Origin: Exiguobacterium marinum DSM 16307
GTDB taxonomy: Bacteria; Bacillota; Bacilli; Exiguobacteriales; Exiguobacteriaceae
DNA: 64,000 bases
Direction: 5' to 3'
Assembly (NCBI RefSeq): GCF_000620845.1
Contig: NZ_KK211189.1
Location: 1,989,878 to 2,053,877, forward strand
Numbering within the stretch: the first letter of the stretch is position 1; every line of letters starts with the position of its first letter. The translations under genes and the position numbers were made by a program. Positions 46,577 through 58,082 of this stretch are shown piece after piece. The notes beneath the pieces were generated by a model, which was given only the letters and a program-made list of their open reading frames with translations, was not told where the DNA came from and made no database searches.

Positions 46577-49500
46577 TTACACCCCAAAATCAAAGAATGA
46601 GAGTTGGTTCTCATCAGGCAAGCCTTCGAGACATTTCATCGTATCGAGTGTCTCAATGACCGTTTTTGACAGTTTCGCTCGTTTCCGTAAATCTTCTTTT
46701 GACAGGAACTGCCCTTCTTCCCTCACCTCGACAATCGCTTTCGCAGCATTCGTGCCAAGTCCGTCGACTGCATTAAACGGTGGAATCAGCGTATTGTCTT
46801 CAATCAAAAACTCGGTTGCACTCGATCGGTACAAGTCGATGTTTTGAAATTTCATTCCTCGCTCTAGCATCTCTAACGCGAGTTCGAGGACGGTATGAAG
46901 TCCTTTATCTTTCGCGGTCGCATCAAACCCTTTTTCACGAATATCCGACATCGCTTTCTTTACAGCTTGGGGACCTTTGATCATGGCGGACAAGTCAAAG
47001 TCTCCTGCTCGAACGGTAAAATATGTCGCATAGTAAAGGATCGGGTGATGCACTTTGAAGTAGGCGATTCGGACCGCCATCAACACGTACGCCGTCGCGT
47101 GCGCTTTAGGGAACATGTACTTGATTTTCTTACAAGACGAGATATACCATTCCGGCACATCATTCGCCCGCATCTCGGACTCCATCTCGTCCGTGAGTCC
47201 TTTCCCTTTACGGACAGACTCCATGATTTTAAAGGCGAATGATGGTTCAAGACCCGCATAAATCAAGTAAACCATGATGTCGTCACGACATCCAATCACG
47301 TCTTTCAGTTCGCACGTGCCGTTGTAGATTAGCTCGTTTGCATTACCTATCCAAACGTCGGTTCCGTGGGACAGTCCCGAAATTTGAACGAGTTCTGAGA
47401 ACGTTGACGGTTTCGTCTCTTCGAGCATTTGGCGCACGAACTTCGTCCCGAACTCTGGAATCCCGAGTGTTCCTGTTTTCGATTCGATTTGCTCCGGTGT
47501 AACACCGAGCACGTCCGGGGACGAGAAAATTTTCATGACGGTCGGGTCATCTGTCGGGATTGTCTTCGGATCGATGCCGGACAAATCTTGCAACATCCGG
47601 ATGGCGGTCGGGTCATCGTGCCCGAGAATATCTAATTTGAGCAAGTTGTCGTGAATCGAATGGAAGTCGAAGTGGGTTGTCTTCCATTCGGACGACTTAT
47701 CATCGGCCGGATATTGAATCGGTGAAATTTCGGCGATGTCCATATAATCAGGTACGACGATAATCCCCCCCGGGTGCTGACCCGTCGTCCGTTTCACACC
47801 GGTGACACCGGACACAAGACGATCGACTTCGGCGTTACGGTAGATTTTATCGTTCTCAGTCGCATATCCTTTTACATACCCATAAGCCGTCTTATCCGCA
47901 ATCGTTCCAATCGTTCCTGCACGATATACATATTCTTCTCCGAACAATACTTTCGTATAGGCGTGGGCATGCGGCTGATACTCACCTGAGAAATTCAAGT
48001 CAATATCCGGTACTTTGTCCCCTTTGAAACCAAGGAACGTCTCGAACGGGATGTCGTGCCCATCTTTTTTATACCATGTCCCACATTCCGGACATTCTTT
48101 GTCCGGTAAATCGTATCCTGAACCGACAGAACCGTCATTGAAGAAGTGAGAATGTTGACAGTTAGGACAGACGTAGTGTGGCGGTAACGGGTTGACTTCG
48201 GTGATTTCCGTCATCGTGGCGACGAGACTTGATCCGACCGACCCACGTGAACCGACCAAATATCCATCATCCAACGATTTTTTAACGAGTTTATGTGAAA
48301 TCAAATAAATGACTGCAAATCCGTGTCCGATAATCGACTTCAATTCTTTCTCGAGACGTGCCTCAACGATTTCCGGTAGCTCGTCACCATAAATCGATCG
48401 AGCCATGTCATAACTCATGTTTCGAACCTCATCGTCCGCCCCTTCAATTTTTGGCGTGTACAGATCATCCGGAATAATCTGAATTGATTCGATTTGGTCG
48501 GCAATCACGTTCGGGTTTGTGATGATAATCTCACGCGCCAACTCATCTCCCAAAAATTTGAACTCTTCCATCATTTCTTTTGTCGTCCGGAAGTGGGCGT
48601 GCGGTAATTCTTTTCGTGTGTTAATGAAGTTTGCCCCACCTTGGGTACGAATTAATATTTCCCGATACGATCGGTCCTGGCGATCCAAATAATGCACATT
48701 CCCTGTCGCACAAACCGGTAATCCAGCCTTATCAGCGACACGGATGATTCGTTTGATAATCTCACGGAGCTCCAATTCGTTTGCAACGATTTCTTTATCA
48801 ATCAAGTGGTGATAGAGCGCCGGCGGATGAATTTCGATAAAGTCATAAAACGACATCATCTTCTCGAGTTCATCGTCTGATTTGTTCAAGGCGGCATCAA
48901 AGATCTCACCGTTGTCACAAGCTGAGCCAATCAGTAACCCTTCTCGGCGTTTCACAAGTTCTGACCGCGGCATCCGTGCCATCCGATGTAAATAATCAAT
49001 ATGGGATAACGAAATGAGTTCATATAGATGACGGAGTCCAGGTTTTTTATTCTTCGCATAGATGGTCGCATGGAATGGACGGATTTTTGACACGTCACTC
49101 CCGACTTTCGCATTTAATGAACGATGCGTCGTCATTTCGAACATCTGTTTGGCAAGGTCTAGTAACTTCAGCAATAAATATGCCGTCGCCTCCGCGTCAT
49201 AGATGGCACGGTGATGCTGAGTCAATTCGATATCGAATCGTTTCGCAAGAGTGTTCAGCCGATGGTTTTTTAATGTCGGCATCAACGTACGGGCTAGTTC
49301 AAGTGTATCGATGACCGGATAGTCGTCCGGCTCATGACCACCACTTCGAAGTGTCGCCTCAAGGAAACCCATATCGAATGAAGCATTGTGGGCAACGAGA
49401 ATACTATCTCTAGACCAGTCGACGAACTGCTTTGTGATGACTTCCGGGTCAGGCTGTCCTTGAACCATATCATCGGTGATTCCAGTCAACTCAATTGTTG

Positions 49501-50872
49501 TCGCTGATAAGGGATGTTTCGGGTCAGCGAACGCCTCAAACCGGTCGATAATCTCTCCATCTTTGATTTTGACACCAGCGAGTTCGATGATTTTGTTATA
49601 GACAGCAGAAAGACCTGTCGTCTCGACGTCGAATACGACGTAAGTCGCATCGTCTAACGCTACATCGGTCGCATGATAAGCGACAGGGACACCATCGTTG
49701 ACGACATTCGCCTCGACCCCGTATAACACTTTGATATCATTCTTTTTTCCAGCATAATACGCTTCTGGGAACGCCTGGACACCAGCATGATCCGTGATTG
49801 CGATTGCTCGATGGCCCCATTGCGCTGCACGCGCGACAAGAGCAGACACATTTGTGACAGCATCCATTTGACTCATCTGTGTATGCGCATGAAGTTCTAC
49901 ACGTTTCTCGCCTTCCCACTCATCACGCTGCGGTTCGACTTTCACTTCCTGGAGTTGGGATGCCATCATACACAATTCACGCATGAAGGAGTCATCTTCG
50001 ACCCGACCAGCCGTTTGAATCCACATCCCTTTTTTGACAGCACTGAGCATCCGGTCATCATCGTCATCGCGCGCAAATACTTTCACAATCAACGAATCGG
50101 TGTAGTCGGTCATTTTGAAAGTGAACAATTTCTTGCCACTCTTCAGCTCTTTCCGCTCCGCAGAGAAGACGAGACCACGAATCGCGACACGTCGTTCTTC
50201 TTCGATAATCGTCTTGATTGGTACAATCTCATCTTTGATGAGCGCACCCATCCGAATTTCCGTAATCGGCTCGTCGTTTGTTTCCGTCGCTTTGGCGAAT
50301 TGGGCAGCAAGTGCCATTTTCGCTTGTTCGATATCTTCTTGAACGACCTGTTCGCGAAGGGCCTGACTTGCCTCGGCATCTTCTGAGAAATGGGCCTGAC
50401 ACGGTTTTTTCGTGAACCCATAGGCACTATAAAGCGCTTGGATTTCTTGGCAGAGTTCTTTGTCCACGTAACTGGCTTCAGGTGCGGAACGCACGGGAAT
50501 CAATAGTTTATTCTGCTCAAAACGAGGAGATACAGAACCGAAATAACCGCGCATCGCACCAGACACTTGACTCAATTCACTGACGATTCTAGGCCAATAA
50601 TCGATATAGTCTTGCTCGCTCCCACCTTTTGTCGTTGAGAATCGGGCGTACACTTCGTCCGCGAACGTCGCATACCGGTTTTCTAATCGACTCATAAACA
50701 ACTGGTGCACCTCGTACGGTAAAACTGCTGGAAATGAAAAATAAAAAGTCCACGTACGTCGTTTTTTATTGACGACGAGTCGTGAGAGTTCTGCCTCGTC
50801 GAACAAGTCGTTTGACTCTGTTGTAATCCCAAGGTCACCTAACAATAATTGCATTTTTTGATTCGCTTCCAC
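46577..50872 (-). CDS. polC: DNA polymerase III alpha subunit, PolC type
   Basis: Main replicative polymerase of Firmicutes. 1431 aa: N-terminal domains, OB fold (about residues 235-315), PHP domain (VELHAHTQMSQMDAVT, about 328), inserted DnaQ-like 3'-5' exonuclease (YVVFDVETTGLSAVYNK, about 410-575), the palm with the catalytic PDIDLNFSG, fingers with the zinc-binding cysteines CPNCQHSHFF/CPECGTWY, and a C-terminal duplex-binding part. The GTG start has GGGGGA about 11 bases upstream, a rather long gap; an ATG six codons later has none. Confidence 0.97.
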   Translation of the reverse strand: MEANQKMQLLLGDLGITTESNDLFDEAELSRLVVNKKRRTWTFYFSFPAVLPYEVHQLFMSRLENRYATFADEVYARFSTTKGGSEQDYIDYWPRIVSELSQVSGAMRGYFGSVSPRFEQNKLLIPVRSAPEASYVDKELCQEIQALYSAYGFTKKPCQAHFSEDAEASQALREQVVQEDIEQAKMALAAQFAKATETNDEPITEIRMGALIKDEIVPIKTIIEEERRVAIRGLVFSAERKELKSGKKLFTFKMTDYTDSLIVKVFARDDDDDRMLSAVKKGMWIQTAGRVEDDSFMRELCMMASQLQEVKVEPQRDEWEGEKRVELHAHTQMSQMDAVTNVSALVARAAQWGHRAIAITDHAGVQAFPEAYYAGKKNDIKVLYGVEANVVNDGVPVAYHATDVALDDATYVVFDVETTGLSAVYNKIIELAGVKIKDGEIIDRFEAFADPKHPLSATTIELTGITDDMVQGQPDPEVITKQFVDWSRDSILVAHNASFDMGFLEATLRSGGHEPDDYPVIDTLELARTLMPTLKNHRLNTLAKRFDIELTQHHRAIYDAEATAYLLLKLLDLAKQMFEMTTHRSLNAKVGSDVSKIRPFHATIYAKNKKPGLRHLYELISLSHIDYLHRMARMPRSELVKRREGLLIGSACDNGEIFDAALNKSDDELEKMMSFYDFIEIHPPALYHHLIDKEIVANELELREIIKRIIRVADKAGLPVCATGNVHYLDRQDRSYREILIRTQGGANFINTRKELPHAHFRTTKEMMEEFKFLGDELAREIIITNPNVIADQIESIQIIPDDLYTPKIEGADDEVRNMSYDMARSIYGDELPEIVEARLEKELKSIIGHGFAVIYLISHKLVKKSLDDGYLVGSRGSVGSSLVATMTEITEVNPLPPHYVCPNCQHSHFFNDGSVGSGYDLPDKECPECGTWYKKDGHDIPFETFLGFKGDKVPDIDLNFSGEYQPHAHAYTKVLFGEEYVYRAGTIGTIADKTAYGYVKGYATENDKIYRNAEVDRLVSGVTGVKRTTGQHPGGIIVVPDYMDIAEISPIQYPADDKSSEWKTTHFDFHSIHDNLLKLDILGHDDPTAIRMLQDLSGIDPKTIPTDDPTVMKIFSSPDVLGVTPEQIESKTGTLGIPEFGTKFVRQMLEETKPSTFSELVQISGLSHGTDVWIGNANELIYNGTCELKDVIGCRDDIMVYLIYAGLEPSFAFKIMESVRKGKGLTDEMESEMRANDVPEWYISSCKKIKYMFPKAHATAYVLMAVRIAYFKVHHPILYYATYFTVRAGDFDLSAMIKGPQAVKKAMSDIREKGFDATAKDKGLHTVLELALEMLERGMKFQNIDLYRSSATEFLIEDNTLIPPFNAVDGLGTNAAKAIVEVREEGQFLSKEDLRKRAKLSKTVIETLDTMKCLEGLPDENQLSFFDFGV

Positions 50873-50907
50873 GGGTTCATCTTTCCCCCTTCATGCCAAT
50901 TCGACAA

Positions 50908-50939
50908 ATGAAGGTGACCGCTTCCGCTGTCACCTTCAT
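50908..50939 (-). terminator. Hairpin between proS and polC
   Basis: Perfect 11-bp stem ATGAAGGTGAC/GTCACCTTCAT with a 10-base loop and a weak TTTGTC tail, 3 bases after the proS stop. Confidence 0.75.
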
Positions 50940-50942
50940 CCA

Positions 50943-52652
50943 TTAATGAGCCTCGCTAAACTTTGTAGCGATGACTTGTTCCAACTCATCGATTGATGTT
51001 TCAACCACTTCACCAGTCGCACGTACTTTCACTTCGACGATGCCTTCGGCCGCCTTTTTACCGACGTTTACACGAATTGGAAGTCCAATCAAGTCCGCAT
51101 CCGCAAACTTGACGCCAGCTCGCTCTTTGCGATCATCAAACAAAACATCATACGTTTGACCAAGTTCATCATGTAGACGGTTTGCAAGTTCAAGTTGCGT
51201 CTCGTCTTTCGCGTTGATTGCAATTAAATGAAGATCAAACGGTGCAACGTTACGTGGCCAAACGATTCCACGGTCATCATGATGTTGTTCCACGATAGCT
51301 GAAAGTGTGCGTGACACCCCGATGCCGTAACAACCCATGATGAGTGGTTCGGCACGACCCTCTTCATTGAGGAATGTCGCACCCATCGCTTCTGAATATC
51401 GTGTTCCGAGTTTAAATACTTGGCCCACTTCAATTCCGCGTGCAAAACGAACCGGACCTGACTCGTCAGGCGCTAAGTCGCCCTCGACCACAAAACGTAA
51501 ATCGTGATACGTCAACTCTGAGAGATCACGCTCTGCATTCACGCCTGTGAAGTGCGTATTCGCTTCGTTCGCTCCACATACAGCATTTACTAAATATTTA
51601 ACTGCATAATCAGCGACCACTTTGACCGGAGCGTTAATCGGTCCGAGTGTACCTGGCGCACAGTTGAACAACTCAACGATTTTTGCTTCTTCTTCAAGTT
51701 GAATGTCGAGTCCACCGAGTGCGTTCTTCACTTTGACTTCGTTCGCTTCGTGGTCTCCACGAACGATCGCCATGACTGTCTCTCCGTCGACATTGAACAA
51801 GACGGACTTGATTGTCGTCTTCGAATCGATATTCAAGAATTTTGCCACGTCTTCAATCGTACGATTTTCTTCAGTATCCACCTTCTCAAGCGGACGAACT
51901 TCCGCCTGTTGCATCTCATAGCGGTCTAACGTTTCTGCCATCTCAATGTTCGCCGCATAGTTCGACGTGTCTGTATAGACGATTGTATCTTCACCGATAG
52001 CTGCAAGTGCTTGAAATTCATGCGTGTCTTTCCCACCGATTGCCCCAGAGTCCGCAACGACTGGACGGTATTTGAGGCCAGTGCGGTCGAAGATTCGTGA
52101 ATACGCGTTATACATATTTGTATATTCTTCATTTAAACCTTCTTGTGTCGCGTGGAATGAATACGCGTCTTTCATCAAGAACTCGCGTCCGCGAAGCAAA
52201 CCGAAGCGTGGCCGACGCTCATCACGATATTTTGTTTGAATTTGGTATAGGTTCATCGGAAGTTTCTTATAAGAATTGAGTTCATCGCGAACGATGGACG
52301 TAATCAATTCTTCATGTGTCGCGCCGAGTGCGAAGCGACGGTCATGACGGTCTGTCAATCGCATCAATTCAGGGCCATAAATGTCCCAGCGTCCCGTCTC
52401 CTCCCAAAGTTCTGCTGGTTGAATGGCAGGCATCAATAGTTCTTGTGCACCTGCCCGGTTCATCTCTTCACGAATAATCGTTTGAATGTTGTGTAACACG
52501 CGATGTCCGAGTGGAAGATAAGAATAGATTCCAGCCGCATTTTGGCGAATGAAACCTCCACGGACGAGAAGTTGATGGCTGACCGCTTCCGCGTCAGCCG
52601 GTACTTCTCTTAATGTAGGCATGAGCAATCTAGATTGTTTCATACAGTTCAA
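50943..52652 (-). CDS. proS: Prolyl-tRNA synthetase (bacterial type, with editing domain)
   Basis: Class II synthetase charging tRNA-Pro. 569 aa. Motif 1 around [23 protein letters not shown], motif 2 [22 protein letters not shown], the INS editing domain (about residues 235-390), motif 3 [11 protein letters not shown], and the anticodon-binding domain. The start is uncertain: the TTG at 52652 has GGG 5 bases upstream, while the ATG three codons later ([17 protein letters not shown]) matches the family start but is 14 bases away. No T-box leader fits in the 23-base gap to rseP. Confidence 0.95.
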   Translation of the reverse strand: MNCMKQSRLLMPTLREVPADAEAVSHQLLVRGGFIRQNAAGIYSYLPLGHRVLHNIQTIIREEMNRAGAQELLMPAIQPAELWEETGRWDIYGPELMRLTDRHDRRFALGATHEELITSIVRDELNSYKKLPMNLYQIQTKYRDERRPRFGLLRGREFLMKDAYSFHATQEGLNEEYTNMYNAYSRIFDRTGLKYRPVVADSGAIGGKDTHEFQALAAIGEDTIVYTDTSNYAANIEMAETLDRYEMQQAEVRPLEKVDTEENRTIEDVAKFLNIDSKTTIKSVLFNVDGETVMAIVRGDHEANEVKVKNALGGLDIQLEEEAKIVELFNCAPGTLGPINAPVKVVADYAVKYLVNAVCGANEANTHFTGVNAERDLSELTYHDLRFVVEGDLAPDESGPVRFARGIEVGQVFKLGTRYSEAMGATFLNEEGRAEPLIMGCYGIGVSRTLSAIVEQHHDDRGIVWPRNVAPFDLHLIAINAKDETQLELANRLHDELGQTYDVLFDDRKERAGVKFADADLIGLPIRVNVGKKAAEGIVEVKVRATGEVVETSIDELEQVIATKFSEAH

Positions 52653-52675
52653 CGTTTCCCTTCTCTACAAAAAAA

Positions 52676-53926
52676 TTATTTAAAGAATGATTGAATGTCG
52701 TTCCAAGTGACAATTAACATTAGGAGCATCAATAGTGCGAACCCGATAAAGTGGACGAACCCTTCTTTTTTCGGATCAATCGGACGTCCTCTTACCGCTT
52801 CGAACAGGAGGAAAATCAATCGTCCCCCGTCTAACGCAGGAAGGGGAAGCAAGTTGAAGATGGCGAGGTTGACCGAAAGAAGCGCAGTCCAGTTCAACAA
52901 CATAATCAAACCGCTCGCTGCTACTTCATCTGTCATGCGTACGATTCCAACCGGACCTGCGAGTTGATCGACCCCAACTTGACCCGTCACTAAATCTCCG
53001 ACCGCAGAAAAGATAAGGGTAGACATCGTCCACGTCGTCTCAGCACCTGTCGTCACGGCTTTAACTGGTGAACGTTCAAGCGCGTTCGTGACACCGAGAA
53101 TGCCGACAGTTTCTCCATTTTGTTCGACCGCTTGAGGGGTGAGTGTGACTGTCGCTTCCTCACCATCACGAACATACGTGACTTCCGTAGGGGTGTCAGC
53201 CCGGTCAGAAAGAGCCGAACGTAAATCGAGCCAATCTGAAATCGATTCGCCTTCAATCGATACGATTTCATCCCCGCTCATCAAACCTGCCTCATCAGCG
53301 GCTGAATCGGGTTGAACCGTACCGATTTGCCCATCGTTCGTCGGAGTCCCTTGAACAAGGCCGACAATAATGAGCAAGATGAACGCCAACACGAAATTCA
53401 TCGCCGGACCGGCTGCGATTGCCAAAACACGTTTCCAAACCGACTGAGCTCCAAACGTTCGATCGTACGGTGCGATTTGAATTTCCATCCCTTGATCGAC
53501 AAGGAGTGTGTCTCGTTCTAGTGAATAGACGCGTACTTCCTCATCGATGAGGAGTTGTACTTTCAATTCATGTGTCGAGTCAAACTTATCGACAGTTCCA
53601 ACGACTTGAACATCTGTTGCCGTGTCCGGTTGGAAGTAGACGCGATCTACCGTCCCTTGCTCGGTTAAACGGAGTCCGACATGCTGACCCGCGCGTACTT
53701 CAACCGGTTCAAAGTCTTCTCCGGCCATTTTGACATAGCCACCGATTGGTAAAAGACGAATGGTATAGAGCGTTTCATTTTTACGGAACGAAACAATTTT
53801 TGGACCGAATCCGATTGCAAACTCGTGACAGAGAATGCCTGCCCGTTTCGCCATGACGAGGTGTCCCCATTCGTGTACCGAAATGAGAACGCCAAACATC
53901 AAAACGATGGCGATAAAAGTCGTCAT
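52676..53926 (-). CDS. rseP: Site-2 intramembrane zinc metalloprotease RseP/RasP
   Basis: Intramembrane protease of regulated proteolysis (anti-sigma factors, signal-peptide remnants). 416 aa, four membrane segments. Zinc motif SVHEWGHLVMAKR (HExxH) near the N-terminus, a periplasm-side PDZ domain (about residues 200-290, GLMSGDEIVSIEG), and LLPLPALDGGRLIF near the C-terminus. In B. subtilis RasP makes the second cut of RsiW after PrsW; both proteases are encoded in this window. Starts right after dxr. Confidence 0.95.
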   Translation of the reverse strand: MTTFIAIVLMFGVLISVHEWGHLVMAKRAGILCHEFAIGFGPKIVSFRKNETLYTIRLLPIGGYVKMAGEDFEPVEVRAGQHVGLRLTEQGTVDRVYFQPDTATDVQVVGTVDKFDSTHELKVQLLIDEEVRVYSLERDTLLVDQGMEIQIAPYDRTFGAQSVWKRVLAIAAGPAMNFVLAFILLIIVGLVQGTPTNDGQIGTVQPDSAADEAGLMSGDEIVSIEGESISDWLDLRSALSDRADTPTEVTYVRDGEEATVTLTPQAVEQNGETVGILGVTNALERSPVKAVTTGAETTWTMSTLIFSAVGDLVTGQVGVDQLAGPVGIVRMTDEVAASGLIMLLNWTALLSVNLAIFNLLPLPALDGGRLIFLLFEAVRGRPIDPKKEGFVHFIGFALLMLLMLIVTWNDIQSFFK

Positions 53927-53929
53927 GAT

Positions 53930-55087
53930 TTATTCCCCACCTTCAATTCCTTGCTGAATCTGTTGACGTACTACTCGATCAACTTCTAGAATTTGCGCGA
54001 GCGTCGGTTCGGCGATCACCTCATGTTGAGCCATCGCCTCTTCAACGAGTCGTTCAATTTCTAAGAAAGTGATGTGACCGTTCAAGAATAGGTCCACTGC
54101 CATTTCATTGGCTGCATTCAGAACAGTCGGCATTGATCCTCCGATTATTCCTGCTTCGAACGCTAACCGGAGTGCCGGATAACGCTCGAAATCAGCCTCT
54201 TCAAAATGAAGCTTTCCGATTTCATTCAAGTTTAACCGCTTATTCCCCTCAATTTCAAGCCGCTTCGGTTCCGAAAGCGCATAGAGAATCGGTCCCCGCA
54301 TATCCGGGTTTCCGAGCTGAGCCATTACGGCTGCATCTTTAAATTCGACCATCGAATGAATGATTGATTCTCGATGCAAGATGACTTCAATATCATTATA
54401 GTCGATATCGAACAACCAGTGTGCCTCGATGACTTCTAGTCCTTTGTTGAACATTGTCGCCGAGTCGATGGTTATTTTCGCTCCCATCGACCAGTTCGGA
54501 TGATTCAACGCATCTTCAACCGTCACATCGACTAATTCTTCCCGTGAACGGTCACGGAAACTTCCACCCGATGCCGTTAAAATGATTTTCGAGACATCTT
54601 CTCTACGTTCCCCGTTTAAACATTGAAAGATTGCAGAGTGTTCGCTATCGACAGGTAACAAATTGACCCCATATTCTTTCACGGCAGCTTTGACGAGATG
54701 TCCTGCGGTGACGAGTGTTTCTTTGTTGGCGAGCGCGATATCTTTTCCTGCTTGAATCGCTGCAAGTGTCGGTTCAAGACCAACCGCTCCTACCACCGCT
54801 GTCACGACGATATCGGCTCTTTCTGCCGTCGCGCATTCTTTCAGGCCTTCTGGACCAATAAAATACAGTGGTTCATATGTAAGGCGCGGTTTTAATTGTT
54901 CGAGTACCTCGATACTTGTCGCTGACACATATTTTGGTCTAAGTCGATTGATCCATTCTGTGGCGACATCGACGTTCGTTCCGAATGCATACGCCTCAAG
55001 TTCAAACAGGTCGGGGTGCTGTTCAATGACGTCACACGTTTGCACACCAATCGAACCAGTCGCTCCAATTAAGCTAATTCGCTTCAT
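53930..55087 (-). CDS. dxr: 1-deoxy-D-xylulose-5-phosphate reductoisomerase
   Basis: Commits carbon to the MEP isoprenoid pathway. NADPH fold [16 protein letters not shown], metal-binding [15 protein letters not shown], and TASGGSFRD are present. 385 aa. Start at MKRISLIG after AAGGAG; the frame is open upstream into cdsA. Isoprenoids from this pathway feed UppS (same operon) and HepS/HepT (4 kb). Confidence 0.96.
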   Translation of the reverse strand: MKRISLIGATGSIGVQTCDVIEQHPDLFELEAYAFGTNVDVATEWINRLRPKYVSATSIEVLEQLKPRLTYEPLYFIGPEGLKECATAERADIVVTAVVGAVGLEPTLAAIQAGKDIALANKETLVTAGHLVKAAVKEYGVNLLPVDSEHSAIFQCLNGERREDVSKIILTASGGSFRDRSREELVDVTVEDALNHPNWSMGAKITIDSATMFNKGLEVIEAHWLFDIDYNDIEVILHRESIIHSMVEFKDAAVMAQLGNPDMRGPILYALSEPKRLEIEGNKRLNLNEIGKLHFEEADFERYPALRLAFEAGIIGGSMPTVLNAANEMAVDLFLNGHITFLEIERLVEEAMAQHEVIAEPTLAQILEVDRVVRQQIQQGIEGGE

Positions 55088-55100
55088 CTCGACACTCCTT

Positions 55101-55898
55101 TTATAGCAGATTAAACACCCAAATGACTGTGAAGACCGCAATCATACTATCGAATCGGTCTAAGATTCCTCCATGACCAGGTAAGAGATGACCCGAGTCT
55201 TTTACTCCGAACTGACGTTTATAAGCGGATTGTACCAAATCACCGAGCTGTCCGACGACGGCTACGACGATAGCTAAAATGATCACTTCGAATACTGGTA
55301 AGATCGGATCGATCCAGACGAAGATGACGCCGAGTACAACGGAAGATACAATACCGCCGATTGCTCCTTCAATCGTCTTGTTCGGACTGATTGATGGCCA
55401 TAGTTTTGCTTTTCCGAACGCCTTCCCACTGAAATAGGCTCCAGAATCCGTCGCCCAAATCATGAACAAGATGAGCAACACTTTCGACAAACCATCGTCA
55501 GACAGACGTACTAGAGCGAAACTAGAGAACCCGACGACCAAGTAGACAGCCGAGACGAAATAGAATCCGACATCTTCATAGGTGAATCGATTTTTAGTGA
55601 CGACCGTCCAAAATAGTAATAACACAAGTCCTAACACGAGCCATTGTTCGATCGTGAACGGCATCTCGTCCGTAACGATTTGCGTTTCAAGTAACAACAA
55701 AATGAACGGGAACGCCACGAGGAGTGACGTCACTAAAAATGGGAATGCCAATAGTTTATGCTGTCGCATCAATGTGAATTCACTTAATCCAATGAGCGCA
55801 AGAATGCCCATCAATGAAACAAATGCGTTGCCTCCAAGCGCAATCACCGTAATAAAGATGGCTCCGGCCCAAAGCCCTGTAATGATTCTTGTCTTCAT
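55101..55898 (-). CDS. cdsA: Phosphatidate cytidylyltransferase
   Basis: Makes CDP-diacylglycerol from phosphatidic acid. 265 aa, about eight membrane segments. The two signatures are [20 protein letters not shown] (followed by [12 protein letters not shown]) and [19 protein letters not shown]. The start at MKTRIITG follows GGTGGGG and overlaps the end region of uppS; a frame extension upstream is not used. Confidence 0.95.
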   Translation of the reverse strand: MKTRIITGLWAGAIFITVIALGGNAFVSLMGILALIGLSEFTLMRQHKLLAFPFLVTSLLVAFPFILLLLETQIVTDEMPFTIEQWLVLGLVLLLFWTVVTKNRFTYEDVGFYFVSAVYLVVGFSSFALVRLSDDGLSKVLLILFMIWATDSGAYFSGKAFGKAKLWPSISPNKTIEGAIGGIVSSVVLGVIFVWIDPILPVFEVIILAIVVAVVGQLGDLVQSAYKRQFGVKDSGHLLPGHGGILDRFDSMIAVFTVIWVFNLL

Positions 55899-55899
55899 G

Positions 55900-56637
55900 T
55901 TACACCCCACCAAAACGACGCGTGCGCGCGTTATAAGATTCAATCGCTTCTACAAAATGCTCACGCTTAAATTCCGGCCACAATACTTCTGTGAAATGAA
56001 GTTCCGCATATGCGCTTTGCCATAATAAAAAGTTAGAGAGTCGTTGTTCACCGCTCGTTCGAATAACGAGATCCACATCTTGGACGTGCGTCATGAGTCG
56101 TTCACCGATTAAGTGATCGTCGATGGCATTCGATTGAATTAATCCCGACTGTACATCTTCGGCGATACTGCGCATCGCTTGAACGAGCTCATCGCGCCCG
56201 CCATAGTTAAGCGCAAACACAAGCTTCAATCCGGTATTCATAACGGTCCGCTCTCTCGCCTCGTCGACGGCCTCACGCGTCTCTCGAGGAAGTTTGGTTG
56301 TATCTCCTGCGACGAGCACCCGCACATTCTGTTCATGGAGTTCTTTTAAATCCGTCTCTAAGAACTGTTTTGGCAGTTTCATTAAAAACGAGACTTCCTC
56401 TTCCGGACGAGTCCAGTTCTCCGTAGAGAAGGCGTAAAGTGTCAGAGATTGAATCCCGAGTTCCTGCGCTGTTCGAACCGCCTCACGGATTGACTTCATC
56501 CCTTCTCGGTGACCCATGATGCGAGGGAGACCACGTTTTTTGGCCCAGCGTCCATTTCCATCCATGATGATGGCCACGTGCTCAGGAACACTCAACTCTG
56601 CCTCGATTTTCGTTTTAGGATTCACCCATTTAAACAT
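55900..56637 (-). CDS. uppS: Undecaprenyl diphosphate synthase
   Basis: cis-Prenyltransferase making the C55 carrier lipid for cell-wall precursors. VAIIMDGNGRWAKKRGLPR (first motif), GMKSIREAVR, TLYAFSTENWTRP and LVIRTSGEQRLSNFLLWQ are all present. 245 aa. AGGAGG lies 7 bases before the ATG. Confidence 0.96.
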   Translation of the reverse strand: MFKWVNPKTKIEAELSVPEHVAIIMDGNGRWAKKRGLPRIMGHREGMKSIREAVRTAQELGIQSLTLYAFSTENWTRPEEEVSFLMKLPKQFLETDLKELHEQNVRVLVAGDTTKLPRETREAVDEARERTVMNTGLKLVFALNYGGRDELVQAMRSIAEDVQSGLIQSNAIDDHLIGERLMTHVQDVDLVIRTSGEQRLSNFLLWQSAYAELHFTEVLWPEFKREHFVEAIESYNARTRRFGGV

Positions 56638-56659
56638 TCTGTTATCCTCCTGATTGTAT

Positions 56660-56689
56660 GAAAGAAGGACCCTCTCAGAAAAAGGGTCC
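56660..56689 (-). terminator. Terminator-like hairpin between frr and uppS
   Basis: Minus-strand stem GGACCCT/AGGGTCC (7 bp, 9-base loop) followed by TTCTTTC. It is 32 bases past the frr stop and about 25 bases before the uppS start. Confidence 0.75.
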
Positions 56690-56721
56690 CCACACAGCTT
56701 TTTGGTATACCACTTCCGTGA

Positions 56722-57282
56722 TTACACTTCCATGATTTCTTTTTCTTTCGTTGCTGCAGATTCATCAATCTTTTTAATATACGAATCCGTCAACGTTTGA
56801 ACGTCATCTGCATATCCGCGGAGATCGTCTTCAGTTAATTCGCCATCTTTTTCGAGTTTCTTTAAGTTTTCGTTTGCGTCACGACGAACGTTACGGACAG
56901 CGACTTTCGCTTCTTCCGCATATTTTTTCGTGATTTTAACTAATTCTTTACGACGCTCTTCTGTCAAGGCAGGGATTGCCAAACGGATGACTGTTCCATC
57001 AGAAGATGGAGACAAGCCGAGGTCTGCCTTTTGAATCGCTTTCTCAACATCCGAAACCATTGATTTATCCCATGGTTGAATCAAAAGCAAGCGCGCTTCC
57101 GGTGTATTGATGTTCGCCACTTGATTGAGTGGTGTCGGGACACCATAATAATCAACTTGGACAGGGTCCAAAATCGATGCGCTGGCACGGCCAGTGCGAA
57201 GCGTTCCGAAATCACGTTTTAGTGAAGAATGTGCTTTTTCCATCTTTTCTTCAGCTGTTTTCAATACTTCTTTGACACTCAT
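56722..57282 (-). CDS. frr: Ribosome recycling factor
   Basis: Splits post-termination ribosomes together with EF-G. 186 aa, mostly helical; [23 protein letters not shown] and [18 protein letters not shown] are family signatures. The start overlaps the pyrH stop by four bases, and GGAGGAG precedes it. Confidence 0.97.
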   Translation of the reverse strand: MSVKEVLKTAEEKMEKAHSSLKRDFGTLRTGRASASILDPVQVDYYGVPTPLNQVANINTPEARLLLIQPWDKSMVSDVEKAIQKADLGLSPSSDGTVIRLAIPALTEERRKELVKITKKYAEEAKVAVRNVRRDANENLKKLEKDGELTEDDLRGYADDVQTLTDSYIKKIDESAATKEKEIMEV

Positions 57283-58004
57283 GAATTGACTCCTCCTACT
57301 ACCGTCCCGATATGTTCTCCGAGTACGACACGTTTAATATTACCTTCTTCAAGCAATGAGAATACAATCAATGGAATGTGGTTGTCCATACAAAGCGATG
57401 TTGCTGTCGAATCCATGACTTGAAGTCCGTCTTTTAAGACATCAAGATAAGACAACGTGTCATACTTCACTGCAGTCGTATCCAATTTCGGGTCGGCAGA
57501 ATAGACGCCATCCACGTTATTTTTACCCATTAAAATGACGTCAGCTTCGATTTCAGCAGCACGTAGAGCGGCTGTCGTGTCCGTTGAGAAATATGGGTTC
57601 CCTGTGCCGGCTGCAAAGATGACGACGCGTCCTTTTTCAAGATGACGCATAGCACGTCGACGAATGTATGGTTCAGCAACTTGTCGCATTTCAATTGATG
57701 TTTGGACGCGCGTTTGGACACCGTACGTTTCAAGGCTATCTTGAAGAGCGAGCGAGTTCAAGACAGTCGCGAGCATACCCATATAGTCTGCATTTGCCCG
57801 ATCCATCCCCAGTTCACTGCCTGTCTTTCCACGCCAAATGTTTCCGGCACCTACAACAACGGCGACTTCTACACCCATCTCAATCAATTCTTTAATTTGA
57901 CTTGAGATTGAGTTTACAATGTTAGGATTGATTCCATAACCTTGATCTCCAGCGAGCGCTTCTCCACTCAATTTTAACACAATTCGTTTATATTTCGGTT
58001 CCAT
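57279..58004 (-). CDS. pyrH: UMP kinase
   Basis: Bacterial-type amino-acid-kinase-fold UMP kinase. [11 protein letters not shown] at the N-terminus, [13 protein letters not shown], and [17 protein letters not shown] are present. 241 aa. AGAGGAGG lies before the ATG. Between tsf and frr, as in most bacteria. A terminator-like structure with an unusually large loop lies just upstream. Confidence 0.97.
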   Translation of the reverse strand: MEPKYKRIVLKLSGEALAGDQGYGINPNIVNSISSQIKELIEMGVEVAVVVGAGNIWRGKTGSELGMDRANADYMGMLATVLNSLALQDSLETYGVQTRVQTSIEMRQVAEPYIRRRAMRHLEKGRVVIFAAGTGNPYFSTDTTAALRAAEIEADVILMGKNNVDGVYSADPKLDTTAVKYDTLSYLDVLKDGLQVMDSTATSLCMDNHIPLIVFSLLEEGNIKRVVLGEHIGTVVGGVNS

Positions 58005-58025
58005 AACTTTGCCTCCTCTTGCTTG

Positions 58026-58082
58026 AAAAAAGGGAACACGCTCCCTTAACGAACTAACTCAAGGTTATAAAGACGTGTTCCC
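58026..58082 (-). terminator. Long-loop terminator between tsf and pyrH
   Basis: Minus strand GGGAACACG (58082-58074) pairs with CGTGTTCCC (58040-58032) across a 33-base loop, followed by six T. A nested alternative, AAGGGA with TCCCTT, uses the same 3' arm and the same T run. The pyrH ribosome binding site follows within 15 bases. Confidence 0.75.

Noticed and set aside
49787..50386. 199-codon plus-strand open frame inside polC
   Set aside because: Entirely opposite a conserved part of PolC, no ribosome binding site, composition typical of an antisense shadow.
52653..52675. T-box leader for proS
   Set aside because: Only 23 bases separate rseP from proS, far too short, and no T-box sequence is seen.
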